Shown: positions 26,889 through 34,793, counted from the stretch's first letter. The stretch is 64,000 nucleotides of DNA from Martinezella tropici (GCF_003287875.1 NZ_QMKK01000061.1:310001-374000); one strand, 5' to 3'. Notes: a model not told the origin generated them from the letters alone. Numbers and translations: made by a program.

Positions 26889-28540
26889 GGTCGCACCTGG
26901 AGTTTTTCGAGATCGACGACATGCGCCTCAGTACCAAACAGTTCTGGCCGGTGACTGACGATGGCAACGGTGCGAGACTTGGCGAGGTCATTCAGCGTTT
27001 GCGTGATAATGGACGCGGACCGCTCATCCAGGGCACTGGTAGGTTCGTCGACAATCAAGACGTTGGGGTTACGCAACAGAAGGCGAGCTAGCGCCAATCG
27101 CTGTCGCTGACCACCTGATAGTGAAGATCCGTGCTCGCCAACCTCTGTCTCCATTCCATCCGGAAATTGCTCGATCATTTCTGCGCAAGCGCTATCCCGC
27201 AATGCCGTTTGCATCTCATCATCGGTGGCGTCTTCCTTGGCGAGGAGGAGATTTTCCCTAATCGTTCCGGCGAACAGTGCAGCTTCCTGCGGCAGGTAGG
27301 CTATGCTGGTCCTGATACTCTCCGGGGTGAAGCTATCCATCACCTGATCGTCGATGAAGACGGTACCCGAGTCCGGTGGATACAATCCGCTCAGAACCTT
27401 CGCTAGGGTAGATTTTCCGAAGCCTGAGCGTCCCACAATGATGGTCGGCTTTCCAGGGGAAATCGTCAGGTCCAGATTGTCGAGAACAAGACACTCCGAA
27501 GTGTATCCGAACGAGACCGCCTCCAGGCGCAGAGTTGCCGGTCCTTTCAAAACAAGGTTTTGCTTACCCGCTTTGACCTCCGAGGGGGCGTTTAGGACAT
27601 CCCCGAGACGAAGGCGAGCGATCTTGATGCCCTGCCAGTGCTCCCACAGCGACGCCAGTCCAAGGATGGGTGCCGACACATGTCCGGCCAGCAAATGAAA
27701 CGCTACAAGTTGTCCAAGGGTGATGGAGTTATCCAGAACGAGCATCGCGCCAAAAAAGACGATCAAGATATCAAAAGCATTGCTGAACGCATCGCTGATG
27801 ATTCCGTTCACAATGTGCAACCTGGTGATCTTGAACCCCAGATCGAGGGAAGCGGACATCGTTCCATCGAGACGCCTGGCATAGCGCTCTTCGGCGGCCT
27901 GGGCCTTCACAGTCTCAGCATTCCTGAAGGTCTCGATCATACGGGATTGATGAGCTGAGTTTGCGAGGAACGACTGCTTCAAGCGACGACGCAGGAAGGG
28001 ACCGACTATCGCGATTGCGGCCATCTGCATGGGCAGGATGACGACGATGATCAGGGTAAGAGATGGGCTGATCGAAAAAAGAGCGCCGAGATACACAAAT
28101 GAGAACACGATATCGATGATCACACCGGAGATGGTTCCAGTCAGAAACCGTCGAATAGTTTCGATTTCACCCATGCGTGCGAACAACTCGCCCACTTGCC
28201 ATTTTTGCAGGGTGCGGAGCGGCAAATGGAGAACGTGCTCGTAAATACGCCTGCTGAACTCGCGTGTCAGTTGATTGACCAGATCACCGCCGAGATACGT
28301 CGACACCGACTTGAATGCACTCTGAAACAAAGCGACGACAACGAGCAGTGCAACAACAATATAAAGACTATCTTCCCGCTGAAATGGGAGAATTCTGTCG
28401 ATAAGCGCCTGAAAAACAAAAGGTTGAACAAGCCCGAGAAGGCGCAGGACAATAGAAATGATTGAAAGTTCAACTATGTGGCCAGTGTATTTCCCGGTTG
28501 TTTTCGTGAACCAGGAAAATGATGCTGGAGTTTCATCCAA
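26885..28540 (-). CDS. Type I secretion ABC exporter (HlyB-like, no peptidase domain)
   Basis: This is a 551-residue exporter. Six membrane segments cover residues ~25-290. The ATPase has Walker A GRSGFGKST (370-378), signature LSGGQRQR (474-481), Walker B VLIVDEPTSALD (495-506) and the H-loop VSHRPE. HlyB and colicin-V-type exporters have about 700 residues because of an N-terminal C39 or C39-like domain; that domain is absent here. The exporter therefore cannot cleave a double-glycine leader and may recognise a C-terminal signal. It is the first gene of the minus-strand operon, divergent from the glycine-zipper peptide gene. Confidence 0.93.
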   Translation of the reverse strand: MDETPASFSWFTKTTGKYTGHIVELSIISIVLRLLGLVQPFVFQALIDRILPFQREDSLYIVVALLVVVALFQSAFKSVSTYLGGDLVNQLTREFSRRIYEHVLHLPLRTLQKWQVGELFARMGEIETIRRFLTGTISGVIIDIVFSFVYLGALFSISPSLTLIIVVILPMQMAAIAIVGPFLRRRLKQSFLANSAHQSRMIETFRNAETVKAQAAEERYARRLDGTMSASLDLGFKITRLHIVNGIISDAFSNAFDILIVFFGAMLVLDNSITLGQLVAFHLLAGHVSAPILGLASLWEHWQGIKIARLRLGDVLNAPSEVKAGKQNLVLKGPATLRLEAVSFGYTSECLVLDNLDLTISPGKPTIIVGRSGFGKSTLAKVLSGLYPPDSGTVFIDDQVMDSFTPESIRTSIAYLPQEAALFAGTIRENLLLAKEDATDDEMQTALRDSACAEMIEQFPDGMETEVGEHGSSLSGGQRQRLALARLLLRNPNVLIVDEPTSALDERSASIITQTLNDLAKSRTVAIVSHRPELFGTEAHVVDLEKLQVRP

Positions 28541-28573
28541 TGGTTGTTTTCCTATTGGGCGCGACTTTTAGGG

Positions 28574-28613
28574 TTGATTATAGCCACATCTGGCACAGAT
28601 AATACTATCTGTG
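28574..28613 (+). promoter_or_regulatory. Palindromic operator overlapping the peptide-gene promoter
   Basis: CACAGATAATACTATCTGTG at 28594-28613 is an 8+4+8 inverted repeat. It overlaps a possible -10 (GATAAT, 28598-28603) that lies 18 nt from TTGATT (28574-28579). It is placed between the divergent exporter and peptide genes, where a repressor could control both sides. No regulator gene lies next to it. Confidence 0.5.
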
Positions 28614-28664
28614 ATGCATCACATAATGAAATTTCAACCCAAAGCGCAAGATAGGAGAAGTTTT

Positions 28665-28952
28665 ATGGGTGGTTCATCTGATAGTAGTTCAAACAGCGGA
28701 TGGGGCGGCCGGATAGGTGCTGCTGTCGGCGGCGTGGTCGGGGGAACGGCTGGATCTGCGGCTGGCCCCATGGGCGGGCGGATCGGCGCTGCAGGCGGCG
28801 GGCTCGCTGGCTATGCGATCGGCAACTCCGTAGAGAATAATATTAACAGCGGAGCCTCACCCGACTATGGTGGCTATACCGCGATGGGTGACTACGGTGG
28901 AGGCCCCGCATCCGACGGTGGTAGAGGCATTAGCAGCTCCGGAAAGCCATAG
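28665..28952 (+). CDS. Glycine-zipper small peptide, candidate secreted microcin/bacteriocin
   Basis: This is a 95-residue peptide. The start at 28665 is chosen for the ribosome-binding site TAGGAGAAG; upstream in-frame ATGs at 28611-28626 would lie in the operator region. It opens with a Ser/Gly-rich segment (MGGSSDSSSNSGW). A duplicated glycine zipper follows, with GGRIGAA at residues 14-20 and 37-43. The Asn/Tyr/Gly-rich tail ends SSSGKP. The zipper resembles the membrane-active GGIGAAAGG region of colicin V. Lys94 is its only lysine and it has no cysteine. There is no classical signal peptide, and a cleavable double-glycine leader is not evident. Divergence from a type I exporter and acyltransferase makes it the likely export substrate. 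It is not recognised as a named family. Confidence 0.75.
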   Translation: MGGSSDSSSNSGWGGRIGAAVGGVVGGTAGSAAGPMGGRIGAAGGGLAGYAIGNSVENNINSGASPDYGGYTAMGDYGGGPASDGGRGISSSGKP

Positions 28953-29031
28953 ATAGTTCTCGGAACCGGCGGCAAAGGACATAGATTCTGGTTCTCGTCG
29001 GGGTCTATGTCCGATACTGGGGAGGTAACGG

Positions 29032-29208
29032 TTGAAATATCTTAACATTCTCATACCCCTTGCCATCATAAATCCCCTGTTGATTTTTCTGTTCCCCTTC
29101 GGCCTACGGGGAATCGGAGATCATTTCATTTACTTCGCCTTTCTCTCTCCAATTATCTCATTCTTGATATGGGACTTCCTCATTAGTCCATTGTTTAGGC
29201 AGCGATGA
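29032..29208 (+). CDS. 58-residue membrane peptide, candidate immunity protein
   Basis: This short frame starts at a TTG preceded by an excellent ribosome-binding site (GGGGAGGTAA at 29019-29028, 3 nt upstream). It encodes a very hydrophobic protein with two membrane segments, about residues 4-23 (LNILIPLAIINPLLIFLF) and 32-55. A short loop GLRGIGDH and a basic end FRQR complete it. It lies 79 nt after the glycine-zipper gene and 46 nt before the CPBP protease. Small two-helix membrane proteins beside bacteriocin genes are typically immunity factors. Function is inferred from context only. Confidence 0.6.
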   Translation: MKYLNILIPLAIINPLLIFLFPFGLRGIGDHFIYFAFLSPIISFLIWDFLISPLFRQR

Positions 29209-29254
29209 CCCCAACCATTCATTGAAATTCAGGTGGCTAGGCGGCTTTTAGTTC

Positions 29255-29920
29255 ATGGCACAGTTCTGGAAGCGGTTTCTCGTAGGGGTGACAACTATCT
29301 GTCGTATGATTTTTCTCGTCTGCGCGGGTGACATCGGAATTATCATAAGCGCAGTATTCGTGGCTTTTCTGATTACCAATATTGCCGGCGTCGTCCTGTC
29401 CGCATCGGACGTTACCGGGATGGCACGAACAGAAATAGCCATTGTCGTACCGATCTTGACAATTGACATAGTGCTTTTGGGGTCGATCCTACTGCGTATT
29501 CGAGAGGTTGCTCAACCGGATCGCGAACATCGCTCGCGGCTCTATGCGTTTGTGACGGGCCTTGTTTTGCTGCTCTTAAAGTCCGCTTGGCAGGGTCTGG
29601 ACCAGGCAAGCTACAGCTTTTCGGCTACAAGCGTTCTTTTCATACTTACGACCTGCATCATCGCACCGATCTGCGAGGAGCTATTTTTTCGTGGTTATCT
29701 ATGGCTGAAGCTCCGGAATCATCACTACAACGATAAATTGATCGTTTTCTGCACGACAGTTTTATACATAATACCGCACGTTCCTAATAGTTTGTCGGCA
29801 TTCTTAGACTATGCACTAATTGGATTTTTTCTTGGGATTATACGATATTTTAGCGGTGGAATACTTCTTTCGTGCGCTTTTCATATGGCTATGAACTTTA
29901 TCGTGATCTCCGGAATATGA
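29255..29920 (+). CDS. CPBP-family intramembrane metalloprotease
   Basis: This is a 221-residue protein with about six membrane segments. It carries the CPBP (CAAX protease / bacteriocin-processing) motifs: EELFFRG with Glu141, Glu142 and Arg146; His175 in IIPHVPN; and His210 with Asn214 in CAFHMAMN. All putative zinc and catalytic residues are present. Members of the family confer bacteriocin self-immunity or process small peptides. Its base composition is markedly AT-rich compared with the window, which supports acquisition by transfer. It is third on the plus-strand side of the secretion block. Processing versus immunity cannot be decided. Confidence 0.85.
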   Translation: MAQFWKRFLVGVTTICRMIFLVCAGDIGIIISAVFVAFLITNIAGVVLSASDVTGMARTEIAIVVPILTIDIVLLGSILLRIREVAQPDREHRSRLYAFVTGLVLLLLKSAWQGLDQASYSFSATSVLFILTTCIIAPICEELFFRGYLWLKLRNHHYNDKLIVFCTTVLYIIPHVPNSLSAFLDYALIGFFLGIIRYFSGGILLSCAFHMAMNFIVISGI

Positions 29921-30131
29921 GCGACCATCTCCATGGCGCAACTGCGGTCATGACACCGAACAGATTGAATTTATACTCATCCTCCTCATATCGGAGGCCG
30001 TCGGATAGTGCGGCGTAACGATCCGTTATGGCCGCTCCAACGCCTCTCTTGGTCATTTCGTCGGCGATCTCATCAATCAGCGCGGCGATCTCGAGCTGCT
30101 CACCAGTGGACGACGGCGGTTGATCGCTCAT
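29898..30131 (-). CDS. Small uncharacterised protein at the right edge of the secretion block
   Basis: This 77-residue frame opens MSDQPPSSTGEQLEIAALID. It is acidic and helical for its first 50 residues, with high-GC codon use like the genomic background, then enters the AT-rich CPBP 3' region. The last ~20 residues overlap the CPBP stop by 23 nt. It may be a native gene whose 3' end was replaced when the AT-rich block inserted. No ribosome-binding site is evident and no family is recognised. Confidence 0.35.
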   Translation of the reverse strand: MSDQPPSSTGEQLEIAALIDEIADEMTKRGVGAAITDRYAALSDGLRYEEDEYKFNLFGVMTAVAPWRWSLIFRRSR

Positions 30132-30559
30132 TCGATCGAGGTGATCGACACTTCGGGCAAGCCAATCAGATGAAATCCGACGCTAAGCCATCCCTTCGGA
30201 GTCGTTGCCGATGGGGCGGTGCGCGAAAGCGAGACGGCAACTGACGACTTCCGATTGCGCAAAGCGGCCGATTTGGTCTCGATATTTCACAATTTTATCC
30301 GATCGATGCAGGCGGCGGGCTGCCCTGCCCTTCCCTCTTGGTCAGTGCAGCCGCTGGCTCGAGCGCCGATTTCCGATTGCACAAACGCTACACCACACGA
30401 CGGGCAGCAATTCGCGGGCACTTTGGCGCCGGACTGCCTTCGGTAGCGCCTATTGACAACTTGTTCCTCATAGGACTTGATGTAGGAGTCCATTAAAGCA
30501 GATACATGTCCACTATACAGGACATCGGGAACGACGCTCTACAAAAAAGGGGAACTACA
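30132..30559. other. Intergenic region upstream of the amino-acid ABC operon
   Basis: About 430 bp without a firm gene. An inverted repeat ATGTCC-N8-GGACAT lies at 30506-30525, just before the binding-protein start, and a TTGACA at 30453-30458 could be its -35; the repeat may be the IclR regulator's site. A start-less plus-strand frame ending near 30171 (reading ...HSIEVIDTSGKPIR) and a 68-codon minus-strand frame at 30287-30493 have protein-like stretches but no family; they may be decayed genes at the island edge. Confidence 0.35.
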
Positions 30560-31399
30560 ATGACGATTTCACTTCGAACCGGCCTGATCTCATTGGCCGT
30601 GACCGCAATTCTATGCAGCCCGGCACTGGCTGCTGGCAGCAAGCTTGACGAGGTGCTCGCCCGTGGCCACCTCGTCATGGGAACCGGCAGCACCAACGCG
30701 CCCTGGCATTTCAAGAGTGCGGACGATAAACTCCAGGGCTTTGACGTCGACATGGGTCACATCATCGCCAAGGCCCTCTTCGGGGATCCGGACAAGATCG
30801 AATACGTCAACCAGTCGTCGGACGCGCGCATTCCGAACATCACGACAGACAAGGTCGATATCACCTGCCAGTTCATGACCGTGACAGGCGAGCGTGCTCA
30901 GCAGATCGCGTTCACGATTCCCTATTATCGCGAGGGCGTCGGCCTCATGCTCAAGGCAGACGGCAAATATGCCGACTATGCCGCACTCAAGGCGGCGGGC
31001 TCTTCGGTGACGATTTCGGTGCTTCAGAATGTTTATGCGGAAGCCATGGTCCATGCAGCTCTTCCGGAAGCAACCGTCGACCAGTACGATTCCGTCGACC
31101 TGATCTACCAGGCGCTTGAGTCCGGCCGGGCCGATGCCGCTGCTACCGATCAGTCTTCCCTTGCCTGGTACATGACCCAGAACCCCGGCAAGTATAAGGA
31201 TGCCGGTTATGGATGGAACCCGCAGACCTATGCCTGCGGCGTCAAGCGCGGCGATCAGGATTGGCTGAACTTCGTCAATACCGCCCTCCACGAGGCGATG
31301 ACCGGCGTCGAGTTCGACACTTATGCGAAGTCCTACAAAACCTGGTTCGGCAAAGACCTGACACCTCCGCAGATCGGCTTTCCGGTCGAATTCAAGTAA
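30560..31399 (+). CDS. Polar amino-acid ABC transporter substrate-binding protein
   Basis: This is a 279-residue periplasmic protein of the His/Gln/Arg class. The signal peptide is residues 1-24 (ISLAVTAILCSPALA). The domain starts KLDEVLARGHLVMGTG and includes GFDVDMGHIIAKALFG and the ligand-site region around SDARIPNITTDKVD. The start at 30560 has AAAGGGGAAC upstream; an ATG at 30506 is inside the inverted repeat. It leads a transport operon with two permeases, an ATPase, RidA and an IclR regulator. The ligand is unknown; RidA suggests an amine-containing compound degraded through imine intermediates. Confidence 0.93.
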   Translation: MTISLRTGLISLAVTAILCSPALAAGSKLDEVLARGHLVMGTGSTNAPWHFKSADDKLQGFDVDMGHIIAKALFGDPDKIEYVNQSSDARIPNITTDKVDITCQFMTVTGERAQQIAFTIPYYREGVGLMLKADGKYADYAALKAAGSSVTISVLQNVYAEAMVHAALPEATVDQYDSVDLIYQALESGRADAAATDQSSLAWYMTQNPGKYKDAGYGWNPQTYACGVKRGDQDWLNFVNTALHEAMTGVEFDTYAKSYKTWFGKDLTPPQIGFPVEFK

Positions 31400-31407
31400 T
31401 TGGTAAA

Positions 31408-31434
31408 AAGGAACGGGAGCATCTCCCGTTCCTT
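31408..31434 (+). terminator. 12-bp hairpin between binding-protein and permease genes
   Basis: AAGGAACGGGAG (31408-31419) and CTCCCGTTCCTT (31423-31434) pair perfectly over a 3-nt loop, 9 nt after the binding-protein stop, and are followed by CTTCTGG. It probably protects the upstream message or partly terminates transcription, a device seen again at 16590. The downstream permease keeps its own ribosome-binding site (GGAGG, 31440-31444). Confidence 0.75.
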
Positions 31435-31453
31435 CTTCTGGAGGCGGCCTGTC

Positions 31454-32116
31454 GTGGGTTACACGCTGAATTTCGGCGCCGTTTGGCGCAACTTCGATTT
31501 TCTTTTGAGCGGATTGATGCTGAGCCTTGGGCTTGCCGCGATCTCGCTGTTGATTGGTGCCGTGCTTGGTCTTCTGGTGGCCTTTGCGCTCATCTCGAAG
31601 CAGCGAATTGCCGCAGTGCCGGCCCGCTGCTACGTCACGCTTATCCGCAATCTGCCGATCCTGGTGCTTGTGCTGTTTGCCTTTTTCGCATTGCCGCAAA
31701 TCGGTTTCAGGCTCGATAAGATAAAAAGCTTCGTCCTCGTCCTGTCCCTGTACTCGGGCGCCTATCTCGCGGAAGTATTCCGGGCCGGTCTGCTGTCCAT
31801 TCCCAAGGGGTTGACGGAAGCTGGGCTTGCGATCGGGCTCACCGGAATGCAGATCCGTACATCGATCGTCGCGCCGCTGATGCTGCGCAACGTTCTGCCT
31901 TCCTTGTCGTCGACGGTCATATCGCTGTTCAAGGATACCTCGCTCGCCGCAACCATTGCTGTCCCGGAACTGACTTTTGCCGCGCGCAAGATCAATGTCG
32001 AAAGTTTCCGCGTGATCGAGACATGGATGGTTACCTCGGCGCTTTATGTCGCAACATGTTTCGTAATCGCTTCAGTCATGCGCTTCGTTGAACGCCGGCT
32101 GGCATTGCCGAGGTAA
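31454..32116 (+). CDS. Amino-acid ABC transporter permease (HisM/GlnP type), first
   Basis: This is a 220-residue permease with about five membrane segments. The family's docking loop includes EVFRAGLLSIPKGLTEAGLAIGL and the following PLMLRNVLPSL. I chose the GTG at 31454 as start because GGAGG lies 9 nt upstream and the family N-terminus (YTLNFGAVWRNFDFLLSGL) begins here; a TTG at 31400 lies inside the hairpin. It precedes the second permease by 4 nt, and the two form a heterodimer. Confidence 0.92.
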   Translation: MGYTLNFGAVWRNFDFLLSGLMLSLGLAAISLLIGAVLGLLVAFALISKQRIAAVPARCYVTLIRNLPILVLVLFAFFALPQIGFRLDKIKSFVLVLSLYSGAYLAEVFRAGLLSIPKGLTEAGLAIGLTGMQIRTSIVAPLMLRNVLPSLSSTVISLFKDTSLAATIAVPELTFAARKINVESFRVIETWMVTSALYVATCFVIASVMRFVERRLALPR

Positions 32117-32120
32117 GCCG

Positions 32121-32780
32121 ATGTCACAGACCTTTTTGGACCAACTCTGGATCGCCCGCTATGTCATCATGAATGGCCTAGTAATGACCGTATCCATATC
32201 GTTGCTGGCAATTCTGAGTGGCTCATGCCTTGGCGTCCTTGTCGGACTTGGCCTGGTTTATGGCAATGCCGTCCTCCGTTTCATCATACGTGCCTATACC
32301 GATATAATCCGTGGAACGCCTGTCCTCGTCCTGGTGCTTGCAAGCTATTATGTGTCGAGCGCCGTCGGGCTTGACCTCGGACCCTTTGCCGCCGGTGTCC
32401 TCGCATTGGCCGTCTTCTGCTCATCCCATGTCGGAGAAATCGTGCGCGGCGCGCTGCAGGCGATCCCGAAAGGGCAAACCGAGGCAGCCAAGGCGATCGG
32501 GCTGACCTTTTCGCAAACATTCACCTCGGTGCTCTGGCCGCAGGCACTGCGCCAATGTCTCCCCGCCTGGGTCAACACCGCCGCAGAGATGGTCAAAGCG
32601 TCGACCCTGCTGTCCGTCATCGGGGTGGCCGAGCTGCTTCTCCGCTCACAGGAGATCATCTCCCGTAACTTCATGAGCCTGCAATTCTATTTTCTCGCAG
32701 GCGCTCTGTATTTCGTCGTCAACTTCGGGATCGAACGCTTCGGTCAGTTCATCGAGCGCAAGACCGCTCTTCCATCGTGA
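32121..32780 (+). CDS. Amino-acid ABC transporter permease (HisQ/GlnP type), second
   Basis: This is a 219-residue permease with five membrane segments. It has the family pattern RAYTDIIRGTPVLVLVLASYY and the docking loop EIVRGALQAIPKGQTEAAKAIGL. The start at 32121 (MSQTFLDQLW) fits the 4-nt gap after the first permease. It is followed 12 nt later by the ATPase. Confidence 0.93.
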   Translation: MSQTFLDQLWIARYVIMNGLVMTVSISLLAILSGSCLGVLVGLGLVYGNAVLRFIIRAYTDIIRGTPVLVLVLASYYVSSAVGLDLGPFAAGVLALAVFCSSHVGEIVRGALQAIPKGQTEAAKAIGLTFSQTFTSVLWPQALRQCLPAWVNTAAEMVKASTLLSVIGVAELLLRSQEIISRNFMSLQFYFLAGALYFVVNFGIERFGQFIERKTALPS

Positions 32781-32792
32781 GGAAGCCAAGCC

Positions 32793-33563
32793 ATGGCCAA
32801 GACAATTCTTGAAATCAAGGGCCTGCGGAAGACCTACGGTCATCATGAGGTTCTCAAAGGCGTCGACTGCTCGGTTGCCGAGGGTGAGGTTATTTCGATC
32901 ATCGGGTCGTCCGGATCGGGCAAGACGACCATGCTGCGCTGCGTCAACATGCTGGAAGAGTTTCAGGACGGCACGATCAGTCTCGACGGCGAGGAGATCG
33001 GCTATCACATCGAGGGCAGTTCCCGCCGGCGCAAGAGTGACAAGGAGATTGCCCGTCAGCGCGCACTGACGGGGATGGCCTTCCAGCAGTTCAATCTCTT
33101 TCCGCACATGAGCGCGGCCGAAAACGTGATGCTTGGCCTGATCAAGGTGAAGAAGATGCAGAAGGCCGCGGCGCGTGCCATCGCCGAGCGCTGGCTCGAC
33201 CGCGTCGGTCTTTCGGCGCGCGCCAATCACTATCCCGGCCAGCTTTCCGGCGGTCAGCAACAGCGTGTGGCGATCGCTCGTGCGATCGCGATGTCGCCGC
33301 GCCTGATGCTCTTCGACGAAGTGACCTCCGCACTCGATCCGGAGCTGGTGGGTGAAGTGCTGCAGGTCATCAAGGGTCTGGCCGCGGATGGAATGACCAT
33401 GCTGCTTGTCACGCACGAAATGCGTTTTGCCTATGAAGTCTCGTCCCGGGTCATCTTCATGAACCAGGGCGTGATTTGCGAACAGGGCGAGCCGAAGGAA
33501 ATGTTCGTCAGGCCCAAAACCGAGCGGCTTGCCGAATTCCTGAAAACCTCAAGCTTCAACTAA
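32793..33563 (+). CDS. Amino-acid ABC transporter ATP-binding protein (HisP/GlnQ type)
   Basis: This is a 256-residue ATPase. Walker A is GSSGSGKTT, the Q-loop region QQFNLFPHMSAAEN, the signature LSGGQQQRVAIARAIA, Walker B LMLFDEVTSALDPE, and the switch VTHEMRFA. This is a textbook member of the polar amino-acid group with normal length. The operon position completes the importer started at 30560. Confidence 0.95.
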   Translation: MAKTILEIKGLRKTYGHHEVLKGVDCSVAEGEVISIIGSSGSGKTTMLRCVNMLEEFQDGTISLDGEEIGYHIEGSSRRRKSDKEIARQRALTGMAFQQFNLFPHMSAAENVMLGLIKVKKMQKAAARAIAERWLDRVGLSARANHYPGQLSGGQQQRVAIARAIAMSPRLMLFDEVTSALDPELVGEVLQVIKGLAADGMTMLLVTHEMRFAYEVSSRVIFMNQGVICEQGEPKEMFVRPKTERLAEFLKTSSFN

Positions 33564-33579
33564 AAGGGAAAAGAAGAAT

Positions 33580-33969
33580 ATGACGATCAAGCGTTATGGT
33601 GCGGGTGAAACCGGCGCAGGCGGCCAGCCGCTGCCATTTGCACGTGCCACCGAAGCTGCGGGATGGCTTTATGTGTCCGGCCAGGTGCCGATGGAAAAGG
33701 GCGAGATCGTGCCTGGCGGCATCATTGGTCAGAGCCGCAAGGCGATCGAAAACATGATTGCGATCCTCAATGAAGCCGGCTACAGCTTGGAAGATGTCGT
33801 GCGCATCGGCGTGTGGCTTGACGATCCACGCGATTTCTGGAGCTTCAATGGTGTCTATGCCGAGTATTTCGGCAAGAACCCGCCGGCTCGCGCTTGTGTT
33901 CAATCGCGCATGATGGTCGACTGCAAGGTCGAGGTTGATTGCGTGGCTTACCGCGCCGATCGCGCCTGA
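33580..33969 (+). CDS. RidA/YjgF/Rid family deaminase-like protein
   Basis: This is a 129-residue protein of the Rid family. Characterised members hydrolyse reactive 2-imino or enamine acids formed by PLP enzymes and oxidases. Landmarks are WLYVSGQVPM, ENMIAILNEAGYSLEDVV, and the C-terminal PPARACVQSRMMVDCKVEVD; the Arg in PARACV is the conserved carboxylate-binding residue. It lies 16 nt after the ATPase gene, so the imported amino compound probably yields an imine when oxidised or deaminated. Confidence 0.92.
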   Translation: MTIKRYGAGETGAGGQPLPFARATEAAGWLYVSGQVPMEKGEIVPGGIIGQSRKAIENMIAILNEAGYSLEDVVRIGVWLDDPRDFWSFNGVYAEYFGKNPPARACVQSRMMVDCKVEVDCVAYRADRA

Positions 33970-33986
33970 CAAGGATTGGAGAGAGC

Positions 33987-34793
33987 ATGACCGAGGCCGT
34001 AAGCGATGCGGTATCGCGACGCACCCGGGGACTGGACCGCGCCTTCGAGATTCTTGAATTTCTCCGGGTGAAACGACAGCCCATGCGGCCAAACGAAATC
34101 GCCTCCGAAATCGGGGCGCCTCGGTCGTCGGTCTATGAACTGGTCAATCTTCTACTCCGCCATGGCATGCTCGATTACCAGGGGAATGACGGCCGTGTTT
34201 ATCTCGGCCGCCGCCTGTATTTTCTGGGGACAGCCTATGCCGAACAATTCGATTGGATGCGCGAATGTGACCGCATGCTGGTGCGCCTGGCCGAGGAAAC
34301 ACGCGAAACGGCACAGATGTGCCTGCTTGAAGGCAGGAAATATACCGTCGCCATGATGCGCGAGGGTGTCCGGCCTTTTCGCATTTCCTCAAATGTCGGC
34401 GAACCGGTTGCGATCCCCTGGACGGCGTCGGGACGCCTGCTGGTGTCGCATCTGACCGATCGGGAAATCATCGATCTGATCCCGCCGGAGGATTTTCTCC
34501 TTCCCAACGGGAGGCAGATGGAGCCGTCCGAGTTCATCGGCCAGGTTCGCCAGGCTGGTCGTGACGGCTTCTTCACTTTCAACAGTGAAGTCGAAAATTT
34601 CACCCATTGTTTCGCGGTTCCGATCTATCAGGCCGGCGGAGCTTGCATCGCTACCCTCTGCCTTGTCGCACCGCGCGAGGATGGCCTGCGCAACCGCAGC
34701 ACTTATCTGCAAAGCCTGACAGCCGCCGCCAACGAAATTTCGGAGAAGCTGGGTTTTCACATCGAACGCGATAGGTCCGTTGCGCTCCGTTGA
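33987..34793 (+). CDS. IclR-family transcriptional regulator
   Basis: This is a 268-residue regulator. A winged helix spans ~14-75 (RAFEILEFLRVKRQPMRPNEIASEI split around the recognition helix APRSSVYELV). The effector domain has IPWTASGRLLVSHL and the terminal CIATLCLVAPRED. The start at 33987 follows GGAGAGAGC, 17 nt after the RidA stop. It is the last gene of the amino-acid transport operon and likely controls it, perhaps through the inverted repeat at 30506-30525. Confidence 0.93.
   Translation: MTEAVSDAVSRRTRGLDRAFEILEFLRVKRQPMRPNEIASEIGAPRSSVYELVNLLLRHGMLDYQGNDGRVYLGRRLYFLGTAYAEQFDWMRECDRMLVRLAEETRETAQMCLLEGRKYTVAMMREGVRPFRISSNVGEPVAIPWTASGRLLVSHLTDREIIDLIPPEDFLLPNGRQMEPSEFIGQVRQAGRDGFFTFNSEVENFTHCFAVPIYQAGGACIATLCLVAPREDGLRNRSTYLQSLTAAANEISEKLGFHIERDRSVALR

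Noticed and set aside
25120..28952. RTX toxin as the expected substrate of the HlyC-like enzyme
   Set aside because: No nonapeptide GGxGxDxxx repeats occur on either strand of the window; the substrate must be small or encoded elsewhere.
30287..30493. 68-codon minus-strand frame with a CCPSCG motif upstream of the amino-acid transporter
   Set aside because: No ribosome-binding site, no family, and it covers the likely promoter of the transporter operon.
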